Positions 1 to 9,269 of a stretch of 64,000 nucleotides of DNA are shown here, in pieces; position 1 is the stretch's first letter, and every line of letters starts with the position of its first letter. Source of the DNA: a virus; IMG/VR virus record IMGVR_UViG_3300042691_039133, positions 1 to 64,000 of that record. The stretch is one strand, 5' to 3'. The notes below the pieces were generated by a model, which saw only the letters and a program-made list of their open reading frames with translations, was not told the origin of the DNA and did not search any database. A program made the position numbers and the translations under genes.

Positions 1-2
1 CT

Positions 3-1178
3 GAAAAAATACAGAAAGCTTTTGGGGATGGACTTATTAATTCTACTGCATTCGAAACCCTTAGCGATTTAGTCTCCCAGGCAGGAGGTAACGGAACAGA
101 TGTAAAATTAAGGGAGGAGGAAAAAAAATTAGGAGTAGAAGCTTTAGCTACAGGTCTTAGCCCAGATAGAGAACAGCTAACAAGAGAAAGATACTATAAA
201 GCTTTTTTCGATGCCGTTAAAACCGACACCGAAGGAAGATTTGGTATCCTTAATGAAAAAATATGGGTTCCTGTAGATGTTATAAAAAGCACATCAAAAA
301 GAGATTTTGGATTAGATTTTACTTGGCAAGATCTTGTTCTTAAATTTTCATACGATCTTACCTCAGTAGGAGAAGTTAATAGTAAAGCAGCTATGTTTGA
401 TATCCTAGGTAATTTGCTCTCAATAGGAACAAACTATGGTAATTTTCTAACCCCTTATATAAGATATAATTCTGAATACTCAGCTTTAACTTTTCCTGGG
501 GGGGATGCGGGGGCAAAACTTTTCTATACAGATCTTAACCAATTTATTTTTAATAACATACAAAAAATGTTTATTAGCGATAATTCCAGTACTACCGGGG
601 TAGGAGGAACTACGGTAGATAAGCCTAAAGTAGAAGGATTTGAAACGAAGCTAACGCAGTTACAAGCAGATCTAAATGATGGAGTAATTGACAATCCCGA
701 ATTGGCAAAAGAACTTTTTGATGCTATACAATCCGTTTTTGGATCGAGAGCAGCCCAAGAATGGCAAGCTCCTATTTCTATGTACAGCGGAGCTGCGATA
801 GGAGAATGGCATGTTGTTATAGGAAATCCATATAATCCAATAGCAATGATAGGAAATCTTATATGTAAAGGGGTAGTTATTAAATTTTCAGATACATTAG
901 GACCTGACGATTTCCCTTCTGGTTTAGAAGCTGAGATAACCGTAGGACACGCAAGACCTAGGGAGAGAGGAGAAATTGAAAGTATATTTAATAGAGGAGA
1001 TGGAAGACTTTATCAAAGTGTTCAGACTACTTCTTCTAATGCACAAACGTACAATTCCGAATTTGATGTTTCTGGGCAGGTATTCAATCCCCTTACTATT
1101 CCTACTTTCTATAATCCTTCCGATGGAGGATTACCAGGATCCGGAGGCCCAGTAACTTTTGATGACCTTGAATTGTAG
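3..1178 (+). CDS. Tail/baseplate structural protein, 5' end outside window
   Basis: The reading frame is open from base 3, so the ATG at 393 is internal and the gene starts before the window; 391 residues are visible. The C-terminal third (about residues 267-337 of the visible part) contains GEWHVVIGNPYNP, then a beta-rich stretch ending in EITVGHARPRERGEIESIF. This looks like a virion assembly domain, perhaps tube- or baseplate-associated, but I do not recognise the family. Downstream neighbours are gp53-, gp27- and gp5-like baseplate genes, which supports a tail role. The tail end is Gly/Pro-rich. Its function is inferred from context only. Confidence 0.6.
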   Translation, partial: EKIQKAFGDGLINSTAFETLSDLVSQAGGNGTDVKLREEEKKLGVEALATGLSPDREQLTRERYYKAFFDAVKTDTEGRFGILNEKIWVPVDVIKSTSKRDFGLDFTWQDLVLKFSYDLTSVGEVNSKAAMFDILGNLLSIGTNYGNFLTPYIRYNSEYSALTFPGGDAGAKLFYTDLNQFIFNNIQKMFISDNSSTTGVGGTTVDKPKVEGFETKLTQLQADLNDGVIDNPELAKELFDAIQSVFGSRAAQEWQAPISMYSGAAIGEWHVVIGNPYNPIAMIGNLICKGVVIKFSDTLGPDDFPSGLEAEITVGHARPRERGEIESIFNRGDGRLYQSVQTTSSNAQTYNSEFDVSGQVFNPLTIPTFYNPSDGGLPGSGGPVTFDDLEL

Positions 1179-1206
1179 GGGGATAAAATTAATTTAATAT
1201 AAAGAC

Positions 1207-1785
1207 ATGCTAACTATAGACACATTATTCGTAAACAAAGAGATATTTAATCCTAATCCTGAAAATGAGGCTTCTTCTTTTGGTATATGGGATTTAACAA
1301 AATCTTCGGTAAATTATAATATAGGATTTATGAATTCCCGAAAGATTTATACGGTACCCGAAGGCCAGGAAATGAGACCAGATCTTATATCTCTTTACCA
1401 AACAGGGGATATCCAGTATTGCGGATCTATAATGAAAATCAATGGAATATCAAATCCTTTTGCTATAGACAAAGGACAATCTATGTTTATACTAACCCCT
1501 TCGGTAATACAAAAAACCTACGAAAAGAAAAAGAATGAAAATACTCAGGGGGGATCTAATAAATCTTCCGCCCTGGATAACATTAAAAAAACACAGGAAG
1601 ATAAAAAATTTAAAATTAGCCCCGGAAGAAAAAAATTCTTAGATAAATCGGTAAAAAATACTCCCCCTTTAATTTTACCTCCTAACGTCTCCCAGCCAGG
1701 GGATAGAAGATTTTCAAGGAAGGGAAGAGTATTTACTTTTGCTCCTGATGCAGGAAAGGGAGGATTTAATAGACCTTTAATATAA
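1207..1785 (+). CDS. Baseplate wedge protein, gp53/LysM-like
   Basis: The protein has 192 aa, close to T4 gp53 (about 196 aa). Residues ~50-95 contain a LysM/gp53-type pattern: VPEGQEMRPDLISLYQ, then DIQYCGSIMKING, then NPFAIDKGQSMFI. In this family the pattern is 'RPDxIS.. yG.. W..I...N.. NPf.I..G..l.I'. The C-terminal half is Lys/Asn-rich and low in complexity. It lies 28 bp after the preceding tail gene and 3 bp before the gp27-like hub gene. In T4, gp53 helps lock baseplate wedges together; that role is carried over by analogy. It could instead be a small LysM tail protein of another kind. Confidence 0.5.
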   Translation: MLTIDTLFVNKEIFNPNPENEASSFGIWDLTKSSVNYNIGFMNSRKIYTVPEGQEMRPDLISLYQTGDIQYCGSIMKINGISNPFAIDKGQSMFILTPSVIQKTYEKKKNENTQGGSNKSSALDNIKKTQEDKKFKISPGRKKFLDKSVKNTPPLILPPNVSQPGDRRFSRKGRVFTFAPDAGKGGFNRPLI

Positions 1786-1788
1786 AAA

Positions 1789-3294
1789 ATGGCTTCTACC
1801 AGAATAAATCAAATATCTTTAAATGATATTAAATTAGATCAGCAATTTCTAGTAGTAGAAGGAAATGATCCCAGAGATCAAGATTCAAATTCAGGCGAAA
1901 GGACAGGGGTTCTTTCTCCGTACATGACTATAAATGCTTATCCTGTTGGATATTACCTAAAATCATTTAAATTAGATTTAACCGGATTTTTACCGGTTAT
2001 TAATTTCTCTTTTTCCGCAAAAAACTCCACTTTTATCTCTGTTAATTACCCCAAGGACGGGGATATAGTTTCGGTTTATATCGCTTCTCCTGAGGAATAT
2101 TATAAACCGATGAGAATGGATTTCAATATACTGAATGTAAAGAGTGACGTTTCCAGTAGATATTCGGATTCAGGAAGTGCATCGGAGCCAGACTGGAGCC
2201 AATTGAAATTTCAGGTAATGGCAGAATGCAGGGTTCCTTCCCTATATACTCCAGTTATAAAAGCATTTAGAGAAAAAAGCTCCTGGCAAACCCTATTAGA
2301 GGTATCGGAAGATCTCGGTCTAGGGTTTTCGACTAATGAGGATACGACAGAGGACATTATGACTTGGATATGCCCGAATTATTCCTATTATGATTTTATA
2401 CAAGAAGTATCTTTAAGATCGTATAAAGATGATAATGTTAGTTTTTTTGATTGCTGGATAGATCAATACTATAATCTAAATTTTGTAAATTTAGGTACTC
2501 AATTTGAACAGCAGGATATAGTAAAAGAAGAAATTGTTTTTCTACCTGGGTATTATGCAAATTCGGTGTATAAAGCTGATGCCAAATTAAGTGCAAAAAC
2601 TAAACTCGAACCAATTAAAACCCCCCTCATCTTACAGAATACCTTAGATAAAAATACATACCCTTTTGCTATAAATGGATACACTTTAATTTCAAATTCT
2701 GGTACTAATGTAAATAAAACCGGTTACATAGTAAATATTGGGTTTTATGATGAAAATCAGGAAGAGGAGAATCCTGAAAATAAGTATGTTAATTACGATA
2801 TAGAATCTATAACTAATAACGATGCTATAATATCAGGAAAAATATTACAGAAGGGAAGGGGAAATGAGGAAGAATACAAAAAAGAGAAAAGAAGAGAATG
2901 GCTCGGAATACTAAACAAAAAAGATGAAAGCGGAGGTGTTCACCTAAATTATCTCCATTCTAAATATCAAAATCTTATAAATTATAATGATTGCACCAAA
3001 TTTACTCTCAAAGTCGAACTTGACGGTTATTTTGCTGGGATATACAGGGGTCAGGTAGTTCCTGTATTGATAGAAGTTAAAAATGTGAACCTTAGGAGAG
3101 AAAATGTAGGCAATAATAATTCTATCGGACCTAAAACTGATAATTTTCTATCCGGTAATTATGTGGTAATGGGATCGGAAGTTAATTGGGGAGATTCGGT
3201 AGGGTTTAAGCAGATACTATATTTATGCAAAAGAGATTGGATAGTAAACAGAGCAAGTGGGCTTCCTAAAGTTTATCCTTTCGTTTTAGAATAA
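1789..3294 (+). CDS. Baseplate hub protein, gp27/GpD-like
   Basis: The protein has 501 aa, longer than T4 gp27 (391 aa). Residues ~40-170 are beta-rich. They are followed by a hub-type helical segment (SSWQTLLEVSEDLGLGF) and the signature WICPNYSYYDFIQEVSLRS, then FFDCWIDQYYNLNFVNL. This resembles the domain of gp27/late-control-D hub proteins that recognises a discontinuous tube-like ring. In T4 the hub joins the tube to the gp5 spike, and here the gp5-like gene follows two genes downstream. A charged insertion (about residues 318-370) is rich in Glu and Lys. The start ATG is 3 bp after the upstream stop. The assignment rests on pattern and context. Confidence 0.6.
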   Translation: MASTRINQISLNDIKLDQQFLVVEGNDPRDQDSNSGERTGVLSPYMTINAYPVGYYLKSFKLDLTGFLPVINFSFSAKNSTFISVNYPKDGDIVSVYIASPEEYYKPMRMDFNILNVKSDVSSRYSDSGSASEPDWSQLKFQVMAECRVPSLYTPVIKAFREKSSWQTLLEVSEDLGLGFSTNEDTTEDIMTWICPNYSYYDFIQEVSLRSYKDDNVSFFDCWIDQYYNLNFVNLGTQFEQQDIVKEEIVFLPGYYANSVYKADAKLSAKTKLEPIKTPLILQNTLDKNTYPFAINGYTLISNSGTNVNKTGYIVNIGFYDENQEEENPENKYVNYDIESITNNDAIISGKILQKGRGNEEEYKKEKRREWLGILNKKDESGGVHLNYLHSKYQNLINYNDCTKFTLKVELDGYFAGIYRGQVVPVLIEVKNVNLRRENVGNNNSIGPKTDNFLSGNYVVMGSEVNWGDSVGFKQILYLCKRDWIVNRASGLPKVYPFVLE

Positions 3295-3311
3295 ATCTAA
3301 TTTTAGATAAA

Positions 3312-3319
3312 TATAAATA
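3312..3319 (+). promoter_or_regulatory. Possible late promoter, TATAAATA
   Basis: An exact TATAAATA (the T4 late -10 box) lies 6 bp before the ATG at 3326, in one of the few gaps of this cluster. If used, transcripts would begin almost at the start codon. AT-richness makes a chance match plausible. Confidence 0.35.
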
Positions 3320-3325
3320 AAAGTC

Positions 3326-5737
3326 ATGAGTTTTGGTTTTTCAGGAGCAACCGATAGGGATAGGTATAGGTTTTTAAGCGGGTTTAAGCTTAACGACCAG
3401 GGAAAAAATGAGGATCCAACATATCTCGGATTCTCCGTAGATTTTGTTTTTGATGATGGCCCGGGGATAGATTCGGATTATGGAACACCAATAAGTCCTT
3501 TATTTAGAGAGGGAAACTATTCCCCTATTGCTGGTCCGAATATATTCGGGCAAGACCAATATCAATTCAGAACCGGAGAAGTTTTGTTTTATTCTGCTCA
3601 AAGATATTTAGAGAATAGAGAGCAGAGGGAAAATTTTACTACGGTCGGAAAAAGATCCCAGATGCTTAAACAATTTAAAATTCTTTTAAGGGATATAACA
3701 AAAAATCAGCCTTGGTTTTTTCAATCGATATCCGGTCTTGATGCCCTATATAAAGTTGCAAGACCAGGATTTCAGGATCAGGGGGGATCCGATGATTTTA
3801 ATCCTTCTAGAGCTAATACCATAGAAATAAAAACTTTAGAGTCTTTAAATTTAAGAATGACCGCTCTTGCGGATTTATATAATCACGCTACTTTCGATTA
3901 CGTGAATATGAGAGAGACTATTCCTAGAAATTTAAGAAGATTCAGGATGAACATTTTTGTTACGGATCTTAGAAATTTCTTCAAAACGAATAGACTTATA
4001 AATTCTTCTACCACCCTAAGTACGATAGCCAATACTGCAAATTTATTGGGCTCGGGAATAAATCCAGGAAATAATTTAGCTGCTTCTACTTTGGACAGCA
4101 CGGGGAATTTTGCAACGGATAGCGGATCTGGAGGACTTCTCAATATTGGCCAAAATGCCTTAAGTTCTGAAGGATTGAGCAATCAGCAGGATCAAACTGG
4201 GATTAAGCCCATAATTGTTATACAGTGTAGTAATTGCGAGTTTGATTTTACTGAAAGTTCTCCCATATCTTCCGATATAAATGCGGGAACCGACGCAGGA
4301 CAACCCCTAGAACAATCCTTTAAAATCCACGTAGGAAGAGTAAGAATAAGAAGCCAGTATCCAAATATAAGGTTGGACAAAAGACAATTGATAATATCTG
4401 ATGATGTGTTTACCGAAAAGAGCTCAGTCCAGGCTTACGAAGGAGATCCTTCGGGAAGAACTATTTTTGGTATTGATGTTTCGAATGGTCCAGCAGGGGA
4501 TCTACTTGAACAAGGAGGAAATGCTGTTAATAATTTAATAGGAAACACTGTAAATGACCTTTACAACCGGGGAGCTCAAATATTAGGGGATTCCCTTAGT
4601 GGAGTAGATCAATTGTTACTGGGAAATATATACTCTTTTAATCCTTCCGAAATAATAAACGCTTCCGATTTAAGTTTAAACGATATTAGGGATTTTTCAA
4701 ATCAAAAATCTAGTGTAAATATTTCTCGAGCTGAAAGAGAAGGGTTACCTAACCCTCAGACAATGGGAAAAGGGGGTCCTCCTGAAAATAAGTATTCTAC
4801 CCGAAAATTAGGGGCAAAAGGACAGGACGAATATCCGAGAGTTCCTGGACGAGATCTAGGTGTTACGCCTCCAGGTTCTCCAACGATAGGAAGAGTTTAT
4901 GACAATGTTGGGAGTCCTTCCGATGCTTATACTAATGTTCCGGGAAAAGATTTAGGCCCACCGGGAAGAACTTACAGAGCTCCTAGAGAAGATGATAAAT
5001 ACAAAGGAGTTCCAGGAAAGGATCTTGGGGGTCAAAGAAGAATTTATAAGAACCCAACAGGAGATTCTTATAAGGGGGTTCCTGGTAAAGATTTAGGGGT
5101 TCCCCAAAGAGTTTATCCTACCACAAATGAGGATTTTTATCCTGATGTACCCGGAAAAGATCTAGGTGTTCCCCAAAGAGTTTATCCGGATATTAAAGAG
5201 GATATTTACCCCGACGTACCAGGAAAAGATTTAGGAGTTCCCGAAAGAAGATATCCTTTGGTAAATGACGATATTTATCCTGACGTACCGGGTAAAGATT
5301 TAGGAGTTCCGGAAAGAAGATATCCTTTGCTAAATGACGATATTTACGCTGACGTACCTGGTAAAGATTTAGGGGTCCCTGGAAGAAAATACCCTTTGGT
5401 TAATGATAATTTATATAGAGACGCTATTGTAAAATCTAATGAGTTAAAATCTAGAGAAATAGTTTATAAAGAAGAAATAAAATCTAAAAACTCTGGGCTA
5501 GGAGATGCATATACGGACCCCAAAAAGGATTTATCCCAGTTCGACACTAAACCTTCCCCGGTATACCCTCAGGAGAAAACAAAATATTTCAGAGGAGGTC
5601 TTGGCGATCTTTATCCCCCTACGCAAGAAGATTTTAACCCAGATTCTCCAGGGGATTTAGGAAACTTAAAACCTAAAGGGTCGTATAATATAAGTCTTGG
5701 AGGTAAAAATCCAGACCCTACTAAATTTAATTCTTAA
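3326..5737 (+). CDS. Hub-associated tail protein with PGKDLG repeat tail
   Basis: The protein has 803 aa in two parts. Residues 1-~500 are a mixed globular structural region; residues ~125-165 and ~195-235 (RNLRRFRMNIFVTDLRNFF) and a beta segment around 295-360 suggest a tail-tube/baseplate type fold. From about residue 506 on, a Pro/Gly-rich tandem repeat follows: eight VPG[KR]DLG motifs, the later ones spaced exactly 23 residues apart. The last ~100 residues contain degenerate copies. The gene sits between the gp27-like hub and the gp5-like spike, with TAATG overlap into the latter, so a central tail position is likely. The repeat tail may be an extended linker or binding array. I do not recognise the family. 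Confidence 0.6.
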   Translation: MSFGFSGATDRDRYRFLSGFKLNDQGKNEDPTYLGFSVDFVFDDGPGIDSDYGTPISPLFREGNYSPIAGPNIFGQDQYQFRTGEVLFYSAQRYLENREQRENFTTVGKRSQMLKQFKILLRDITKNQPWFFQSISGLDALYKVARPGFQDQGGSDDFNPSRANTIEIKTLESLNLRMTALADLYNHATFDYVNMRETIPRNLRRFRMNIFVTDLRNFFKTNRLINSSTTLSTIANTANLLGSGINPGNNLAASTLDSTGNFATDSGSGGLLNIGQNALSSEGLSNQQDQTGIKPIIVIQCSNCEFDFTESSPISSDINAGTDAGQPLEQSFKIHVGRVRIRSQYPNIRLDKRQLIISDDVFTEKSSVQAYEGDPSGRTIFGIDVSNGPAGDLLEQGGNAVNNLIGNTVNDLYNRGAQILGDSLSGVDQLLLGNIYSFNPSEIINASDLSLNDIRDFSNQKSSVNISRAEREGLPNPQTMGKGGPPENKYSTRKLGAKGQDEYPRVPGRDLGVTPPGSPTIGRVYDNVGSPSDAYTNVPGKDLGPPGRTYRAPREDDKYKGVPGKDLGGQRRIYKNPTGDSYKGVPGKDLGVPQRVYPTTNEDFYPDVPGKDLGVPQRVYPDIKEDIYPDVPGKDLGVPERRYPLVNDDIYPDVPGKDLGVPERRYPLLNDDIYADVPGKDLGVPGRKYPLVNDNLYRDAIVKSNELKSREIVYKEEIKSKNSGLGDAYTDPKKDLSQFDTKPSPVYPQEKTKYFRGGLGDLYPPTQEDFNPDSPGDLGNLKPKGSYNISLGGKNPDPTKFNS
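4841..5430 (+). repeat. In-frame 69-bp tandem repeat (VPGKDLG unit)
   Basis: Eight copies of VPG[KR]DLG are encoded. Units starting at 5078, 5147, 5216, 5285 and 5354 are exactly 69 bp apart, giving a 23-residue unit VPGKDLGVPxRxYP followed by an acidic/Tyr segment. The first three copies (from 4841) are more diverged and unevenly spaced. Third-position differences between copies indicate protein-level maintenance rather than a very recent slip. Confidence 0.9.
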
Positions 5738-6414
5738 TGTCATCTAGTAAGTCATATCTCGGGGTTATAGTAGATATAAACGACCCGTTAAAGCAGGGAA
5801 GAGCCAAAGTAAGAGTTTTTGGTATATTTGATGATCTTGAGATTGAAGATATACCTTGGTCGGAACCAGGAACAGCTAGTGAATATTTCGGGGGAGGAAA
5901 AGGAGGGGGAGCAGTTAGTGTTCCTAGACTTGGGGCCGTAGTCTATTGTTCTTTTGAGTCTGAAAATTACTATAAGATGTATTTTGACATCATAAAAGAA
6001 TTTTCTCCCGACCTCGTAGAGGAAATGAATGAAGAAAATTCTTACGAAGGATTCCATTCATTAATATATGATTCTGAAGCACAGCCAGGAAGTTTAAAAT
6101 TATTCTATAGCCGAAAAAAAGGTTTAGTTTTTGAATTAGGGGATGCCAAAGTTCAATTGGATACCCAGAACGGAGGAGAATTAAGGGTTGTAATAAAAAT
6201 GGGGGAAGACGAAATAAGAATGGAGAATAAAAAGGTCATAGTAAATTCGTCAAATATAGAATTAGGAGAAGGAGCAGCTCAGTCTGTAATACTCGGAGAT
6301 TTGTTTAAAGATCTTTTTAATTCGCACACACATCCCACCCCAGTAGGCCCATCCGGAACTCCTGTACCTTTGATGACTCCAGCTCAGTTAAGTCAAGTTT
6401 CTAAAACTAAATAA
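5737..6414 (+). CDS. Baseplate spike/assembly protein, gp5/gpV-like OB-fold
   Basis: The protein has 225 aa. The N-terminus (SYLGVIVDINDPLKQGRAKV, then VFGIFDD, DIPWSEP, VPRLGAVVYCSFE at ~residues 4-80) is the classic OB-fold of gp5/gpV spike proteins. A middle beta region (residues ~115-175) resembles the start of a spike beta-helix, with QNGGELRVVIKMGEDEIRM and NSSNIELGEGA. The C-terminus has the HTHPTPVGPSGTPVP motif common at the end of these proteins. No lysozyme domain is present, unlike T4 gp5 (575 aa). The ATG overlaps the stop of the preceding gene (TAATG), implying coupled translation. Confidence 0.8.
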   Translation: MSSSKSYLGVIVDINDPLKQGRAKVRVFGIFDDLEIEDIPWSEPGTASEYFGGGKGGGAVSVPRLGAVVYCSFESENYYKMYFDIIKEFSPDLVEEMNEENSYEGFHSLIYDSEAQPGSLKLFYSRKKGLVFELGDAKVQLDTQNGGELRVVIKMGEDEIRMENKKVIVNSSNIELGEGAAQSVILGDLFKDLFNSHTHPTPVGPSGTPVPLMTPAQLSQVSKTK

Positions 6415-6417
6415 AAT

Positions 6418-7839
6418 ATGCCAGCTAATTGGGTCAAATTTACTAGTGATTTATCTCAGTACCTATCTTCGAAAAAGGAAAAAAGCTCCAAAGAAACTGC
6501 TGATAAGATAATAGATCTATATATAGAAGCTATAGGTAATAAAGCCCAGCCACTCCCAGGAACTTCTTTTTTCAACCCAAATGATCCTAGAGTTATTTCA
6601 GGAAAGATCGCTTTAAAAGAGTCCTTTGCTAAAGCAATGGATATTATGTTAAAAGATCCAGATCAGCAAAAAATAACTTTTGAAAAGAAGAAAAAAGATA
6701 AAAACTTTTCCGATCCTGAGAAATTAGAAAAGGCTCAGAAGATACCAGATTCTCCCCCTGCTGAGCCTATAGAATTTCCACCTGTAGACGAAAAGTATTA
6801 CGATGAGATTATAGCAAATTCAGGGATAACATTTTTTATAAAACAAAAAGATAATAAAAAATCAAACAAAATATTCGATTATAATACTAAGGTTGATTTG
6901 ACAGCTTACAATGGATATGGTATACCCCTGTCTATTTTCGGAAATGATCTGGAAGAGATAAAATCTACCTTAAATACTTATGGCAAACTTCCGGGTCTTC
7001 TTAAACTTATTTCTTATAATAATCCGGGATTTGATCTTTTGCCAGACATAAATAAAAAGGGGATTAATACTACTCACGGGGAACTTATAAAATATTTTAT
7101 AGATCTTTATTCTAAAGGAGGATCATATAGGATAATAGGGGACCAATACAGGAGTTCAACCGGATACGGGGAAGAAAATCTAACCCCGCAGATAGAAAAA
7201 GAGTTATCCGTTTTGGTAAATTTATATTCCGGGGAATTAGAAAAATGGTTTAAAGTTGCAGCTCCTTATATAGAAAAGACTGCGACGGATAAAGCTATAG
7301 AAGAGACTAAAAAAGAAGAAGAAATACAGGAAGGAGAAAAAGTAGAGGGATCTGAAACTGTTTTAAATAAAACAGTAGAAGAAATATCATCTTTCCTTTC
7401 CATAAGTCCAGAAAAAGATCCTTATATGATTATGGCAAATTCTTTGGTTTTGTTTTGGACTGTTATAGGAATCTCATCTCCTACTATATTTTTAGGACCA
7501 TCTGGGGTTCCTCCTTCAGTTTTACCGGTCCCGGGATTATACCAAATAATATTTCCAGGTATCCCTTTTATTCTAGGAAAATCACTGAAGATAGCTTTTA
7601 ACGTAGGGTCAAATTCTAAATTTATCCCCGACATTCCATTTGAACAATTTCAAAAAAGTCCTGAATTGGCTAATAAAAAGATAGAAGAAATTGGAAAACT
7701 TTCATCTAAAGCGACTGCTTCGGCGATAGCATCAGTTTTTGCTTCTCACCTTTTAACGATTAAATTTCTATATTTTGGATCGATACCTGCGGTTCCTAGT
7801 CCTATACCTTCTACTTCTTTTGTTTATGCCATTTATTAA
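6418..7839 (+). CDS. Unknown virion-associated protein in the hub cluster
   Basis: The protein has 473 aa and I do not recognise it. Residues 1-100 are helical and Lys-rich. Residues ~130-295 form a globular part. A charged linker (about residues 290-325: KKEEEIQEGEKVEG) leads to a hydrophobic Gly/Pro-rich C-terminal part (residues ~340-473) with FLGPSGVPPSVLPVPG and IPAVPSPIPSTS. Those Pro-rich loops recall the C-terminal GPSGTPVP of the adjacent gp5-like protein. No enzyme motif is visible. It starts 3 bp after the spike gene, so it is probably co-translated, and a baseplate-hub partner or tail component is the best guess. Confidence 0.5.
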   Translation: MPANWVKFTSDLSQYLSSKKEKSSKETADKIIDLYIEAIGNKAQPLPGTSFFNPNDPRVISGKIALKESFAKAMDIMLKDPDQQKITFEKKKKDKNFSDPEKLEKAQKIPDSPPAEPIEFPPVDEKYYDEIIANSGITFFIKQKDNKKSNKIFDYNTKVDLTAYNGYGIPLSIFGNDLEEIKSTLNTYGKLPGLLKLISYNNPGFDLLPDINKKGINTTHGELIKYFIDLYSKGGSYRIIGDQYRSSTGYGEENLTPQIEKELSVLVNLYSGELEKWFKVAAPYIEKTATDKAIEETKKEEEIQEGEKVEGSETVLNKTVEEISSFLSISPEKDPYMIMANSLVLFWTVIGISSPTIFLGPSGVPPSVLPVPGLYQIIFPGIPFILGKSLKIAFNVGSNSKFIPDIPFEQFQKSPELANKKIEEIGKLSSKATASAIASVFASHLLTIKFLYFGSIPAVPSPIPSTSFVYAIY

Positions 7840-7849
7840 TTTTAAATAG

Positions 7850-7857
7850 GATATATA
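7850..7857 (+). promoter_or_regulatory. RATATATAR motif (candidate late promoter)
   Basis: GATATATA followed by G lies 5 bp before the ATG at 7863, in a 23-bp gap. It is one of thirteen such sites found upstream of genes in this window. Confidence 0.4.
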
Positions 7858-7862
7858 GATAA

Positions 7863-9266
7863 ATGACCGAAAGAAATCACATAGATAAACTTAATGCACT
7901 CTCCTCTTCCGTTATAGGATTTGAGTTTGAATTCTATACAAATATGCTTAAGGGTGAAGCTGCTGAATCTATAGGAAAAGAGGTTAAAAAGAAAGTTCAG
8001 GTATCTGAAAAATACCACTCGGACTTAAAAGTAACTTCTTCTCTTTTTAAATTAGAACCCGACTATTCAGGGGGAAATAAAATGGTCGAACTCATAACTG
8101 GTCCTATGGAATATTCTGAAGCTATTCCGGTAATGATAAAGATCCTTAATTGGATTGAAAAAAATGGTTGGACCGATGACAGATGCGCTTTCCAATTTTC
8201 GGTTAGCTTTGATAAATTTAGAAGAGAAATAAAAGACAGAATAGAAAATTTAGATAAACTTAAATTTATATTGGGTCTGGACGAAAATTTCATTTATTCT
8301 AAATTTGGAAATAGATCTAATAATGTTTATGCAAATACCGTAAAGAGAGTAGTTCCTGTCAATAGATTTTCTATATTGGAAAATATAAATTACATAGATC
8401 CTAAAATGTTCAAAGTCCCAGACGAGAAATATTATGGGGTCAACTTCACCAAATTAAAGGACGGGTATCTGGAATTTAGATATTTGGGGAATAGAGATTA
8501 TCAGAAGAAAATAAGAGAGATAAGAGAAGTTATCGATTATGTTATTTTATATCTTTATGATATTTTAAGTCATCGTTCAAATGGATACACTAAAGAAGAT
8601 TTAGCTAAGCTGAGGGAAATGATGAAGGAGTACAGCAAAGTCGTAAAATGCTATAGTAATCCTGAATTATTTTTTATGCACTACCCAGATTTTCACGTAT
8701 TTGTAGATCTTAAAGGACTTGACGAAAATATAAAAACCTATTTTCCGATGATTAAAGATAAAATATTCGATCTTTTGGTAGACGGAAATATAAAATCTTG
8801 CTATTTCAACTATGATACTACAAACGGAAGGTATCAGATAAAAGAAGCTAGGATAAGAGATTTTATGAAAATAAAAGATATTGATTTGATATCCTGCGAT
8901 ATTAAAGGCGGTGTTTTAGAAAATTGTAATTTGTATACCTGCGACATAAAAAAATCAAGAATAGAAAATTGCAATGTTGCAAATGGGTGTAAAATAGGAT
9001 CCTCTAAAGTTAGTCAGAGCGTAATAGAATTTTCTAATGAATTAACAAATTGTTTTGTTGATTGCAAAGGGAAAAATGTTAACTGTAAAATGGTCGGGGG
9101 AGTTCTTAGGGATGGTAATATTGGGGAGTATGCAGAAATAAGTAAAGACACCATAAAGGTCAAAGGGTTTAATGACCTTAGAAATCAAAGATTTGTTACC
9201 GACAGTAGGTTAAAAGATCTAAATTTCGATTATAAGAAACCCAAATTTGGAAACCTAAACTATTAA
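7863..9266 (+). CDS. Amidoligase-like enzyme fused to a beta-helix tail
   Basis: The protein has 467 aa. Residues 19-24 (GFEFEF), D67-Y-S69, ELITGPM (76-82), RCAFQFSVSF (107-116) and YYGVNF plus YLEFRYLGN (190-210) occur in the order of the amidoligase/glutamate-cysteine-ligase-2 family, which makes amide bonds from carboxylates and amines with ATP. The usual His pair of the 'GxHVH' motif is replaced (QFSVS), so activity could be altered. Residues ~330-440 carry a pentapeptide-like run (ISCDIKGGVLENCNLYTCDI) predicting a right-handed beta-helix. The gene lies inside the baseplate cluster, 4 bp before the next gene, so the enzyme may act on a virion protein or the cell wall. The substrate is unknown. 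Confidence 0.7.
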   Translation: MTERNHIDKLNALSSSVIGFEFEFYTNMLKGEAAESIGKEVKKKVQVSEKYHSDLKVTSSLFKLEPDYSGGNKMVELITGPMEYSEAIPVMIKILNWIEKNGWTDDRCAFQFSVSFDKFRREIKDRIENLDKLKFILGLDENFIYSKFGNRSNNVYANTVKRVVPVNRFSILENINYIDPKMFKVPDEKYYGVNFTKLKDGYLEFRYLGNRDYQKKIREIREVIDYVILYLYDILSHRSNGYTKEDLAKLREMMKEYSKVVKCYSNPELFFMHYPDFHVFVDLKGLDENIKTYFPMIKDKIFDLLVDGNIKSCYFNYDTTNGRYQIKEARIRDFMKIKDIDLISCDIKGGVLENCNLYTCDIKKSRIENCNVANGCKIGSSKVSQSVIEFSNELTNCFVDCKGKNVNCKMVGGVLRDGNIGEYAEISKDTIKVKGFNDLRNQRFVTDSRLKDLNFDYKKPKFGNLNY

Positions 9267-9269
9267 AAA

